From assembly GCF_018917935.1 (NCBI RefSeq), contig NZ_JAHLPN010000003.1, positions 62,001 to 126,000 of the forward strand: a stretch of DNA of 64,000 nt. Direction: 5' to 3'. Below are positions 16,177 to 24,672 of the stretch, in pieces. The notes below the pieces were generated by a model that saw only the letters and a program-made list of their open reading frames with translations, was not told the origin of the DNA and did not search any database. Position 1 is the stretch's first letter. The number at the start of each line of letters is the position of its first letter. The DNA comes from Kineothrix sp. MSJ-39 (GTDB taxonomy: Bacteria; Bacillota; Clostridia; Lachnospirales; Lachnospiraceae). The position numbers were made by a program, and so were the translations under genes.

Positions 16177-16949
16177 AACTTTTAACGATTATTCTTGTCA
16201 CCTTTTTAGCCGGTATGGGGGCAGGTCTTGGAACCGGTTTTGCAGGCATGAGTGCTGCAGCCGTCATCAGTCCCATGCTGATCACCTTCCTTGGCATTGA
16301 TCCGTATATGGCGGTCGGTATCGCCCTGTCCTCGGATGTACTTGCCAGTGCTGTTTCTGCCTATACCTATGGCAAAAACAAAAATCTGGATGTTAAAAAC
16401 GGACTGATCATGATGGTTACCGTTCTTCTGTTTACGGTTGTCGGCAGTTATGTCTCCAGTCTTGTCCCGTCCCGGACAATGGGCAGTTTTTCTGTTTTCA
16501 TGACCTTCCTGCTCGGTATCAAATTTATCGTAAAGCCGGTCATGACCACAAAAGAAGCCATGGGACAGGTTTCCGCCAAAAAGCGCGCCCTGCAGTCTGT
16601 CATCTGCGGCGTGATGATTGGATTTATCTGCGGCTTTGTCGGTGCTGGCGGCGGTATGATGATGCTGCTGATCCTGACCTCTGTCCTTGGGTATGAACTA
16701 AAGACAGCAGTCGGAACGAGTGTCTTTATCATGGCATTTACCGCATTTACAGGTGCTGCTTCCCACTTCGCGATCGGCGGTCTGCCGGATCCTCTCGTCT
16801 GGATCTTATGCGTTGTATTCACCCTGATCTGGGCAAGGATCGCGGCTGTATTTGCCAATAAAGCAACGCCGAAAACACTGAACCGTGTTACCGGCGTGAT
16901 CCTTGTGATCCTCGGTATTGCTGTCATGGCATTTTCACTCTTTTCTTAA
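16173..16949 (+). CDS. TauE/SafE family anion exporter
   Basis: A 258-residue membrane protein with eight to nine helices. Both half-repeats show the family pattern: GMGAGLGTGFAGMSAA near the N terminus and GFVGAGGGMMMLLIL in the middle. The family moves sulfite, sulfoacetate and other organic anions across the cytoplasmic membrane. The ATG overlaps the stop of the MarR gene and has GGAGGAGG upstream. The substrate is not known; a ligand of the MarR repressor would be the first candidate. Confidence 0.88.
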   Translation: MKLLTIILVTFLAGMGAGLGTGFAGMSAAAVISPMLITFLGIDPYMAVGIALSSDVLASAVSAYTYGKNKNLDVKNGLIMMVTVLLFTVVGSYVSSLVPSRTMGSFSVFMTFLLGIKFIVKPVMTTKEAMGQVSAKKRALQSVICGVMIGFICGFVGAGGGMMMLLILTSVLGYELKTAVGTSVFIMAFTAFTGAASHFAIGGLPDPLVWILCVVFTLIWARIAAVFANKATPKTLNRVTGVILVILGIAVMAFSLFS

Positions 16950-17005
16950 TCCTACAAATGTGCTATCTTCATAAGAAAGAGGGATAAAGGGAGCGAGGAC
17001 GCTTT

Positions 17006-18724
17006 ATGTATACACTTATGATGGGCATTGAATATATCAGTATTACACTACTGATCTTTGAAATTATTTATGTCATGCGGCAAAAGGGATCTTATATGCA
17101 GAACCTGATGCTTTTGCTGCTCATCTCCGTTTTGGTCAACTTTGTCGGCTATCTGGTTGAGCTGAAATCAGATAGCCTGGCAACAGCTTTGATCGGTGTC
17201 AAAATTGCCTATCTGGGGAAGCCCTATATTACACTCTGTATTTTCTTTTTTGTCATAGAATTTTGTAAAGTGAAAGTATCCGACCTGCTCAAGGGCATCC
17301 TGATTGCTTTCCATGTACTGATCACAATACTTGTTTTCACCTGTGATCTGCATCCCCTTTTTTATACTTCCATCCGTTATGTCTATTCAGATTCCTACTC
17401 CCATCTGGTACTGGGACACGGTCTCTTTTATTTTCTCTTTATCGGCATGACCTTCCTGTATTTCATTGCGATCACGATCATCGGAGTCAAAAAGATCCGT
17501 TCCACAAAAGACTGGCTGATCAAACGACAGATGTTTCTGTGCATTGCCATGATCGTAATCTGCCTGATCGGCTTTCTGCTCTTTTTATCCGGCTGTACAA
17601 ATGGATATGATACGACCGTTCTGTCCTACTTTGTCTGTGTACAGATGCTCATTATCCTGATGGTGCATTTCCAGCTTTTTAATACCCTGTCCTTTGCCAA
17701 AGATGAAGCTACGGACGGTATGACAGAAGCACTTTTTGTTTTCGACAATGACGATGGTGTCATTTATCAGAATAAAAACGCCAAGCTGATGCAGCACTAC
17801 ATTGAAAAGCACTATACAGAGCCATTTGTGCAGGTATTGAAAGAGCTTGTACAGAAAAACGAGCATCTGATCGTCAAAAACGGCTATGTATTCCGTGGCG
17901 AAGGACACGATCATGAAGATGTGCCCCAGTCCGCAAACAGTGTTTATCACATTACCGGACGTGAGATCACCAGACAGGGACGGACTTACGGCTATGCAGT
18001 CCTGGTCAGCGATGAAACGGAAAGCTTTTATTACACAAACCGCTTAGAGGCGGAGGTTTCTGCCAAAACACATGAGATCGTCAAGATCCAGCGTTCCGTA
18101 ATCGGTAGTTTTGCTGCCATGATCGAAGCAAGAGACGGTATCACGGGACTACACATCAAGAATACAAGTAACTTTGTCAGAATTCTGGCACATGCCATGC
18201 AGAACAGTCCCAAATACGATAGCCGCATCACCGATGAATATGCTCAGATGGTTTCCGCCGCAGCACAGCTCCATGATATCGGAAAGATCGCTGTCCCTGA
18301 CTATGTCCTGCAAAAGCCCGGCAAGCTGACCGATGAAGAATATGAGATCATGAAAAAGCATCCGGCTGAGGGTGCAAGGATCATCAAAGAAACATTAGGG
18401 AAACTGGAGAATGACGAATACGTCCATATCGCCTACAACATGGCATATTATCATCATGAGAAATTTGCGGGAGGCGGCTATCCCTGCAATCTGAAGGGAA
18501 CGGAGATTCCGTTATCCGCAAGGATCATGGCGATCTGTGATGTATATGACGCGCTCCGCTCCAACCGCCATTATAAAGAAGGCTTCTCCGTGGAGAAGTC
18601 TGTCGCTATCATCCGGGAAAGCCGTGGCACCCATTTTGACCCTGATATCACTGATATCTTTTTACAGCATATAGACGAAATGGAGGCTGTCTTCATCCAG
18701 AATAACAGCTCTCCATCTCTGTAA
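17006..18724 (+). CDS. 7TM sensor protein with HD-GYP domain
   Basis: A 572-residue protein: N-terminal seven-helix membrane region (about 1-225) of the histidine-kinase 7TM type, a PAS-like linker region (about 235-350), a short coiled stretch, and a C-terminal HD-GYP domain. LHDIGK places HD at 423-424, followed by HPAEGARI, YHHEKFAGGGYP (GYP at 491-493) and ICDVYDALRSNRHYK. HD-GYP proteins hydrolyse cyclic di-GMP or related dinucleotides, and all motif residues are present. The signal sensed by the membrane part is unknown. It ends convergently with ftsH, 35 bases apart. Confidence 0.9.
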   Translation: MYTLMMGIEYISITLLIFEIIYVMRQKGSYMQNLMLLLLISVLVNFVGYLVELKSDSLATALIGVKIAYLGKPYITLCIFFFVIEFCKVKVSDLLKGILIAFHVLITILVFTCDLHPLFYTSIRYVYSDSYSHLVLGHGLFYFLFIGMTFLYFIAITIIGVKKIRSTKDWLIKRQMFLCIAMIVICLIGFLLFLSGCTNGYDTTVLSYFVCVQMLIILMVHFQLFNTLSFAKDEATDGMTEALFVFDNDDGVIYQNKNAKLMQHYIEKHYTEPFVQVLKELVQKNEHLIVKNGYVFRGEGHDHEDVPQSANSVYHITGREITRQGRTYGYAVLVSDETESFYYTNRLEAEVSAKTHEIVKIQRSVIGSFAAMIEARDGITGLHIKNTSNFVRILAHAMQNSPKYDSRITDEYAQMVSAAAQLHDIGKIAVPDYVLQKPGKLTDEEYEIMKKHPAEGARIIKETLGKLENDEYVHIAYNMAYYHHEKFAGGGYPCNLKGTEIPLSARIMAICDVYDALRSNRHYKEGFSVEKSVAIIRESRGTHFDPDITDIFLQHIDEMEAVFIQNNSSPSL

Positions 18725-18759
18725 ATCATCTTTATTTCAGCCCGCCCATGCGCGGCATT

Positions 18760-20577
18760 TTAGGAATTCAGGATCTGCATAAATTCTTCGCCTGTGATCG
18801 TTTCCTTCTGGTAGAGATACTGGGAGATCTCATCCAGCTTTTCTCTGTTCTCCAGCAGGATCTGTGCAGCCTTCTCATGCTGCTTTCTGACAAGCTCTAC
18901 CACCTTCTGGTCGATCAGTGTCTGTGTCTCGGCAGAACAGGTCAGTGATGTATCACCGCCCAGATACTGGTTTGTCTGTGTTTCCATTGCCACCATATCA
19001 AAGTCTTTGCTCATACCATAGCGGGTGATCATGGATCTTGCCAGCTTTGTTGCCTGCTCGATATCGTTGGATGCGCCCGTTGTCACGCAGCTGAATACGA
19101 TTTCTTCTGCCGCACGGCCGCCTGTCAGTGTGGCAATCTTGTTTTCCAGCTCATCTCTTGTCATCAGGTAATGATTGCCTTCCTCTACCTGCATTGTATA
19201 ACCAAGAGCCCCGGAAGTACGCGGTACGATCGTGATCTTCTGTACCGGTGCGGAATTTGTCTGCTTTGCAGCAACCAGTGCATGTCCGACTTCATGATAG
19301 GCTACGATACGCTTCTCCTTATCGGTCAGGATCGCATTTTTCTTCTGATAGCCTGCGATCACGACTTCAATGCTTTCCTCCAGATCTTCCTGCGTTGCAT
19401 ATTCTCTGTTATCTCTGACCGCACGAAGTGCCGCCTCATTGACAATATTGGCAAGCTCAGCACCGGAGGCACCGGATGCCATACGGGCAATCTTGCTATA
19501 ATCAACATTATCGCCGACTCTGATCTTCTTTGCATGCACGCGGATGATCTCTTCCCTGCCCTTCAGATCCGGTAGTTCCACAGGTACACGTCTGTCAAAA
19601 CGTCCCGGACGCAGCAGAGCCGGATCCAGTGTTTCCGGTCTGTTTGTGGCAGCTAAGATAATAACACCAGTATTTCCTTCAAATCCGTCCATTTCTGTCA
19701 AAAGCTGATTCAGCGTCTGTTCCCGTTCATCGTTTCCGCCGATCTGTCCGTCACGCTTTTTACCAATCGCATCGATCTCATCAATGAAAACGATACACGG
19801 TGCTTTTTCCTTTGCCTGCTGGAACAGATCTCTGACCTTGGAAGCACCCATACCAACGAACATTTCCACAAATTCCGAACCGGACATGGAGAAGAACGGT
19901 ACATTGGCTTCGCCTGCAACGGCCTTTGCCAGCATGGTCTTACCGGTTCCGGGAGGGCCTACCAGCAGAAGTCCCTTTGGCATGGAAGCACCGATTTTCT
20001 TATATTTATCGGGATTATGCAGATAATCTACAATCTCCGTCAGATTTTCTTTTGCCTCATCTTCACCTGCCACATCACTGAATTTGATACCGTCGGAAGA
20101 TTTTACATAAACCTTGGCACTGCTCTTTCCCATGCCAAAGCTCATGGCATTTTTGCCGCCTGCTTTTTTCATCATCTGTCTGGAAAGCAGTTCGCCGATT
20201 GCGATAAAAATCACAAGTGGCAGGATCCAGCTCATCAAAAAGCTCAGGATCGGAGAAGTCTGTTTGATCTCCTCCCCGTAAAAGGAAACGCCTGCCTGAT
20301 ACAGCCGGTCTGTCAGATCAGGATCATTGACCATGGCAGTCTGATAAACATTCTTTTCCTCTTTATCCGTAAATACGATCGTATTACTCTGCTCTTTGAT
20401 ATCGACACGCCCTACCTGTCCGTCCTCTGTCATCTGGATAAACGTACCGTAGTCCACATCTTTTACCTGATGTCCCATGAGCCACGGCATTGCCAATGAA
20501 TTGAACAGGATCAGGATCAGCAGCACAATGCAGTAATACGAGATCAAAGGTTTCTTTGGTTTCTTCACCTCATTCAT
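18760..20577 (-). CDS. ftsH: ATP-dependent zinc metalloprotease FtsH
   Basis: A 605-residue membrane-bound AAA+ protease. Two transmembrane helices (about 12-35 and 109-131) flank an extracytoplasmic domain. Walker A GPPGTGKT is at 207-214, Walker B FIDEIDA near 264-270, the SRH follows, and the zinc site HEVGH is at 428-432. The start at 20577 has AAGGGAG eight bases upstream and is preferred over an in-frame ATG 18 bases earlier. The C-terminal tail after the protease domain is short. It degrades misfolded membrane proteins and regulators; it stands alone here without tilS or hpt. Confidence 0.96.
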   Translation of the reverse strand: MNEVKKPKKPLISYYCIVLLILILFNSLAMPWLMGHQVKDVDYGTFIQMTEDGQVGRVDIKEQSNTIVFTDKEEKNVYQTAMVNDPDLTDRLYQAGVSFYGEEIKQTSPILSFLMSWILPLVIFIAIGELLSRQMMKKAGGKNAMSFGMGKSSAKVYVKSSDGIKFSDVAGEDEAKENLTEIVDYLHNPDKYKKIGASMPKGLLLVGPPGTGKTMLAKAVAGEANVPFFSMSGSEFVEMFVGMGASKVRDLFQQAKEKAPCIVFIDEIDAIGKKRDGQIGGNDEREQTLNQLLTEMDGFEGNTGVIILAATNRPETLDPALLRPGRFDRRVPVELPDLKGREEIIRVHAKKIRVGDNVDYSKIARMASGASGAELANIVNEAALRAVRDNREYATQEDLEESIEVVIAGYQKKNAILTDKEKRIVAYHEVGHALVAAKQTNSAPVQKITIVPRTSGALGYTMQVEEGNHYLMTRDELENKIATLTGGRAAEEIVFSCVTTGASNDIEQATKLARSMITRYGMSKDFDMVAMETQTNQYLGGDTSLTCSAETQTLIDQKVVELVRKQHEKAAQILLENREKLDEISQYLYQKETITGEEFMQILNS

Positions 20578-20686
20578 CTGTGTTTCTCCCTTCATTTTCC
20601 AAGATTATTTCCTACACTGTAATGCAGTTTTCCCACAGATTCAATACAGAAACCACTTATTTTATACTTTTTAGAAAAAGTTAATA

Positions 20687-22273
20687 CTATTGCGGTTCAT
20701 AGCCTTCCGAAAACAGATACATGTCCTGCTGTCCTTCGTAGATCGCATAATACTCGTCCTGATAGACGCAGACTGCATCATCCATGACCGTGAAATCGCC
20801 CTTGAGCATTCCTGCTTCTTCCGTTCTTGCCAAAAGCAGGAAGCATTTGCCGTGATGGTAGCCAGACCGATAATATTCCTTCGGTGTCAGCCATTCATAC
20901 GGAGCCGCTTTGCCGTCACTGCCGCCCAGATTGCCGACATGGATCGTTCCGTTGCTCAGATACTCCGTCACGGAAGCATTCCAGAAGGTCGCATAGCCAA
21001 AATCATAGTCATTATTTTCCAAAAAATCCATATAAGCATATCGTTTTGCACAATCGTTATATTTCACATCCTGCCAAAGCTCTCCGTACAGGCTTGAAAC
21101 CACTACAACTGCCAGAAAAGCAGAAAGCAGCGGCTTCTGGAATACCGTTGCAGGCCGGAAATGCTGCAAAAAGACACAGATCAGCAGAACCCCTGTCACA
21201 TAAACAGGCAGCCAGTAGCGGTACTGCTGCAGGACATCCGTAAAGATCAGCATATACCAGTTGATCAGAAACAGCATCAGGAAAAAATACAGCAAAAAGC
21301 GTTCTTTTGCAGGCAGCTCCATCCGTTTGTGAAAAAGTGCGACGATCATCGCAATAAATGCCAGAAAAAACAGGCATTTTACCGCATTGACAATACCGAG
21401 CGGCGTTACGACCTGGATCTGGCGATAGCCTATAAATTCCAGCATCAGCCGGATGGACGTCAGAAACCGGTCCGGGATCTCATCGATCGGTACAAAACTG
21501 ACCTCAGATGTCGTATCAAAGCTGTACTGCACCGCCAGATAAAACTTATTGATCAGAAAACCGATGCCTGCAAAGCCGGTCAGGATCAGTGAAAACGTGA
21601 TATTCTGCCAGTTTTCCTTTTTATTTCCGTCCTTTTCCAGCACCGGGAAAAGCAGGAAAGCAAGCAGCATCGGCAGATACAGACTTGCCAGATACCGCAG
21701 CCCCGTCATGCCAAGAAGCACAGAAAGGATGGATAATACGACGCCCTCCCGGATCCACATGTTCCTGCTTTTCTTTTCTTTTAACACGAAAGAAAGCACC
21801 AGATACATACAGATCGTCTGCGTCGTGTAAAAACAGCCGATAAACATCATGTCCAGATATTCATTGGAAAGCGGTGCCAGTAAAAGTGCCAGTCCCAGAA
21901 AGATCCACTTTTTCTCAAGTGTGAAACGCTTTGTCAGCATATGCCAGGCGTACAATAAGATGGCATAGTAAATAAAAATGGATAACAGCTTTACCAGCTT
22001 GTAGCTTGAGAAGATCTTAAACAGCGGAACCATCACAAGCTGCGTATAGATCACGCGGATCTCGGTGGAATAAAACCACTCCTTGGAAATCAGCTCGTTC
22101 CGGTCTGCCAGAAATTTGGATAAGATCACCTCTGCGGTCGTATCCGAATGCATCAGATTGTCCAGACAGAAACTTACATATAAAATCAGGGCGAGAAGTG
22201 CTGTCCCTGCCAGCAGCAGATACAGCCCTTCTTCTATCGTCAGTTTTCTTTTTTTCATTGTATTTTTTTCCAT
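20687..22273 (-). CDS. Polytopic GT-C-like membrane protein
   Basis: A 528-residue protein with about 11-12 hydrophobic helices and a soluble C-terminal domain of about 110 residues. The loop after helix 1 carries MHSDTTAEV (41-49), an acidic site where GT-C enzymes have their catalytic Asp, followed by a WFYSTEIRV segment. I do not recognise a named family with certainty. It has its own TTGACA promoter and is not clearly linked to ftsH downstream. Function is inferred at fold level only. Confidence 0.6.
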   Translation of the reverse strand: MEKNTMKKRKLTIEEGLYLLLAGTALLALILYVSFCLDNLMHSDTTAEVILSKFLADRNELISKEWFYSTEIRVIYTQLVMVPLFKIFSSYKLVKLLSIFIYYAILLYAWHMLTKRFTLEKKWIFLGLALLLAPLSNEYLDMMFIGCFYTTQTICMYLVLSFVLKEKKSRNMWIREGVVLSILSVLLGMTGLRYLASLYLPMLLAFLLFPVLEKDGNKKENWQNITFSLILTGFAGIGFLINKFYLAVQYSFDTTSEVSFVPIDEIPDRFLTSIRLMLEFIGYRQIQVVTPLGIVNAVKCLFFLAFIAMIVALFHKRMELPAKERFLLYFFLMLFLINWYMLIFTDVLQQYRYWLPVYVTGVLLICVFLQHFRPATVFQKPLLSAFLAVVVVSSLYGELWQDVKYNDCAKRYAYMDFLENNDYDFGYATFWNASVTEYLSNGTIHVGNLGGSDGKAAPYEWLTPKEYYRSGYHHGKCFLLLARTEEAGMLKGDFTVMDDAVCVYQDEYYAIYEGQQDMYLFSEGYEPQ

Positions 22274-22308
22274 ATGCTTTTCTCTTTACTGTATTTTTAT
22301 TTGCTTCT

Positions 22309-22338
22309 ATCTTACCTTTTCAGGCAGAGGGTTGTCAA
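22309..22338 (-). promoter_or_regulatory. Sigma-A promoter for the 22273 membrane protein gene
   Basis: On the minus strand a perfect TTGACA (22338-22333), an 18-base spacer and TAAGAT (22314-22309), about 36 bases before the ATG. Confidence 0.65.
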
Positions 22339-22362
22339 TCTAAGGGACAGGCATTGCGGCTT

Positions 22363-24495
22363 TTATTTCGTTTCTACAGCGAATAACGGATCTCCCGCCT
22401 TTACTGACGCTTGTGTCAGCATACAGATATGCTGATTTTCGGCAAGCTCCGTGCAGACGACCGGCGTCACAATGGACGGCGCATGCTCCTTCAGCCAGGC
22501 AAGATCCAGCTCCATCAGAAGATCTCCGGCTTTTACCCGCTGTCCGTTTTCTACCACTACGGTAAAGCCCGCGCCCTCCAGCTTCACGGTTTCGATCCCG
22601 ACATGAATGAGCAGGCTGATCCCGGAATCTGTTTCAAATCCGATGGCATGCTTCGTGTCAAAGACAAAGGTGACGGTTCCGTCTGTCGGGGCATAGACAT
22701 AAGGCTCCTTTGGCATTACGACCGCGCCGTCTCCCATCATCTTCTGCGCAAATGCTTCGTCCGGTGCTGCTGTGATGTCTGCCGCCTGCCCGGTGATCGG
22801 GCTGTAGATGATGATTTCCGGAACCGCACGAGAAAGATAGTCCTCCAAATCCGACTTAATGACCGTAACACGAGGCCCGTAAATGATCTGTACGCCGTTT
22901 CCTCTGTGTACCACACCGCTTGCACCTGTTGCCTTAAGCACCTTGTCATCCACCATTGACGGATCGTTGACACTGCAGCGCAGTCTCGTCGCACAACAAT
23001 CCACGTCTGAGATATTGTCCTTACCGCCAAGTCCTCTTGTGATCGCCGCACTACGTCTGTCTGCCTCGTTTTCCGGATTCACACCGGAACGATCTGCGCT
23101 GGCAATTCCGCCTGCGCCAGCTCCAGTTCCGCCTGCTCCGGCATTTTTCCGGGCATTGACGTCCGCCTTTGTATACAATTTTATCTCTCCATCCTCATCT
23201 TCCCGGCCAGGCGTCTTAAAGTCAAATTTGCGGATCAGGAACCGGAAGATCACATAATACAGGAAGAAATACACAATACCGACCGGGATCACCCGCAGCC
23301 AGCTTGTCTTTTCATTGCCCTGCAAAATACCGAATAGAAAGAAGTCAAGCAGTCCGCCGGAAAAGGTCAGTCCGACCGCCACGTTCAACATATGCGCGAT
23401 CATATAGGCAGAGCCCGCCAAAATGACCTGCACGACAAACAATGCCGGTGCCACAAACAAAAATGAAAATTCCAGCGGCTCTGTAATACCGGTCATCATG
23501 CTTGCCAAGGCGGCGGATAAAAGCAGACCGCCTGTTGCCTTCTTTTTCTCCGGCTTTGCGCACTGATACATGGCAAGTGCCGCGCCGGGCAGACCAAAGA
23601 TCATGAAAATAAATTCCCCGGAAAAATACCTGGTCGCGTCCGCGCTGAAATGTGCAATATTAGCAGAATCCGCAAGCTCCGCGAAAAAGATATTCTGCCC
23701 CCCCTGCACAAGCTGTCCCGCCACTTCCTTCGTGCCACCGACCGCTGTCTGCCAGAACGGCATATAAAACACATGATGCAGTCCAAACGGGATCAGGGCT
23801 CTTTTCACCAGCCCGAACAAAAGCGTTCCAAAATACCCGGAGCCTGTCACAAAGCCACCCAGCGCATAAATACCGTTTTGCACGGTCGGCCATATATAAT
23901 AAAGTAAAATACCGACAAACAAATACACGACCGTGGAAATGATCGGTACAAACCGTGTCCCGCCGAAAAAGGACAGGGCACTCGGCAGTTCGATCCGGTA
24001 AAACCGGTTATGCAGCGCCGCCACGCCAAGTCCTACGATAATACCGCCAAACACACCGATCTGCAAAGACGGAATCCCACAGACCGATGTAATACTGCCT
24101 TCCAGTACAAAATCCGCGATCTGCCCGTCTTCCGTGATCTCCCCGTACAAAAGCAGCATGGCATAGATTGATGTATGCATGACAAGATAGGCAATGACCG
24201 CTGAAAGTGCCGCCACTTCTTTTTCCTTCTTTGCCATACCGATCGCCACACCGATCGCAAAAAGCAGTGGCAGGTTATCAAAGACCGCGCTGCCCACACG
24301 GTTCATGATCATAAGCAGGGCATGTGCTATCGTACCTTCTCCCAGAATTCCCGTCAGATGATACGTTTCAATCGTGGTCGCATTGGTAAACGAACTGCCG
24401 ATCCCAAGCAGCAGTCCTGCTACGGGCAGGATCGCGATCGGCAGCATAAAGCTCCGTCCCACGCGCTGTAAAACGCCAAAAATCTTATCCTTCAT
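22363..24495 (-). CDS. ptsG: PTS permease, glucose family IICBA
   Basis: A 710-residue phosphotransferase system transporter with domains in the order IIC (about 1-400, ten helices), IIB and IIA. The IIC substrate region has PFGLHHVFYMPFW, as in glucose-type permeases. IIB has the phosphorylation site in DVDCCATRLRCSV (about residue 498). IIA has the active histidine in LLIHVGIETV near residue 630. A Gly/Ala-rich linker of about 20 residues separates IIC from IIB. The start at 24495 follows AAGGAG by nine bases. Glucose is most likely; related sugars such as N-acetylglucosamine cannot be excluded. No GlcT-type RAT sequence is seen in the leader. Confidence 0.9.
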   Translation of the reverse strand: MKDKIFGVLQRVGRSFMLPIAILPVAGLLLGIGSSFTNATTIETYHLTGILGEGTIAHALLMIMNRVGSAVFDNLPLLFAIGVAIGMAKKEKEVAALSAVIAYLVMHTSIYAMLLLYGEITEDGQIADFVLEGSITSVCGIPSLQIGVFGGIIVGLGVAALHNRFYRIELPSALSFFGGTRFVPIISTVVYLFVGILLYYIWPTVQNGIYALGGFVTGSGYFGTLLFGLVKRALIPFGLHHVFYMPFWQTAVGGTKEVAGQLVQGGQNIFFAELADSANIAHFSADATRYFSGEFIFMIFGLPGAALAMYQCAKPEKKKATGGLLLSAALASMMTGITEPLEFSFLFVAPALFVVQVILAGSAYMIAHMLNVAVGLTFSGGLLDFFLFGILQGNEKTSWLRVIPVGIVYFFLYYVIFRFLIRKFDFKTPGREDEDGEIKLYTKADVNARKNAGAGGTGAGAGGIASADRSGVNPENEADRRSAAITRGLGGKDNISDVDCCATRLRCSVNDPSMVDDKVLKATGASGVVHRGNGVQIIYGPRVTVIKSDLEDYLSRAVPEIIIYSPITGQAADITAAPDEAFAQKMMGDGAVVMPKEPYVYAPTDGTVTFVFDTKHAIGFETDSGISLLIHVGIETVKLEGAGFTVVVENGQRVKAGDLLMELDLAWLKEHAPSIVTPVVCTELAENQHICMLTQASVKAGDPLFAVETK

Positions 24496-24520
24496 TTTCA
24501 GTTCTCCTTCTTCCATTCCA

Positions 24521-24535
24521 TTTCCCGCAGGGAAA
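24521..24535 (-). promoter_or_regulatory. Hairpin just upstream of the ptsG ribosome site
   Basis: TTTCCC and GGGAAA (24521-24526, 24530-24535) form a perfect 6-bp hairpin with a 3-base loop, about 10-15 bases upstream of the ribosome site of ptsG. It could affect translation or mRNA stability. A second hairpin, TGCCGG/CCGGCA, lies at 24633-24648 in the same intergenic region. Confidence 0.3.
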
Positions 24536-24589
24536 CCATCATTTTATAGGATGAACCGCAGGTGGCTGATTTATTCCTATTTTCTAATC

Positions 24590-24618
24590 TTGCAAACACC
24601 AATAAAGTCATTTATCAT
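24590..24618 (+). promoter_or_regulatory. Sigma-A promoter for the 989-residue membrane protein gene
   Basis: TTGCAA (24590-24595), 17-base spacer, TATCAT (24613-24618), about 54 bases before the ATG. The leader contains the hairpin TGCCGG-TATT-CCGGCA (24633-24648). Confidence 0.5.
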
Positions 24619-24672
24619 AGATATGTAAATTCTGCCGGTATTCCGGCAATCCACTGACGAGGTTTTTAAAAT

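Noticed and set aside
18737-18755. GC-rich partial hairpin between the HD-GYP gene and ftsH as a terminator
   Set aside because: The stem has a bulge and no T tract follows on either strand.
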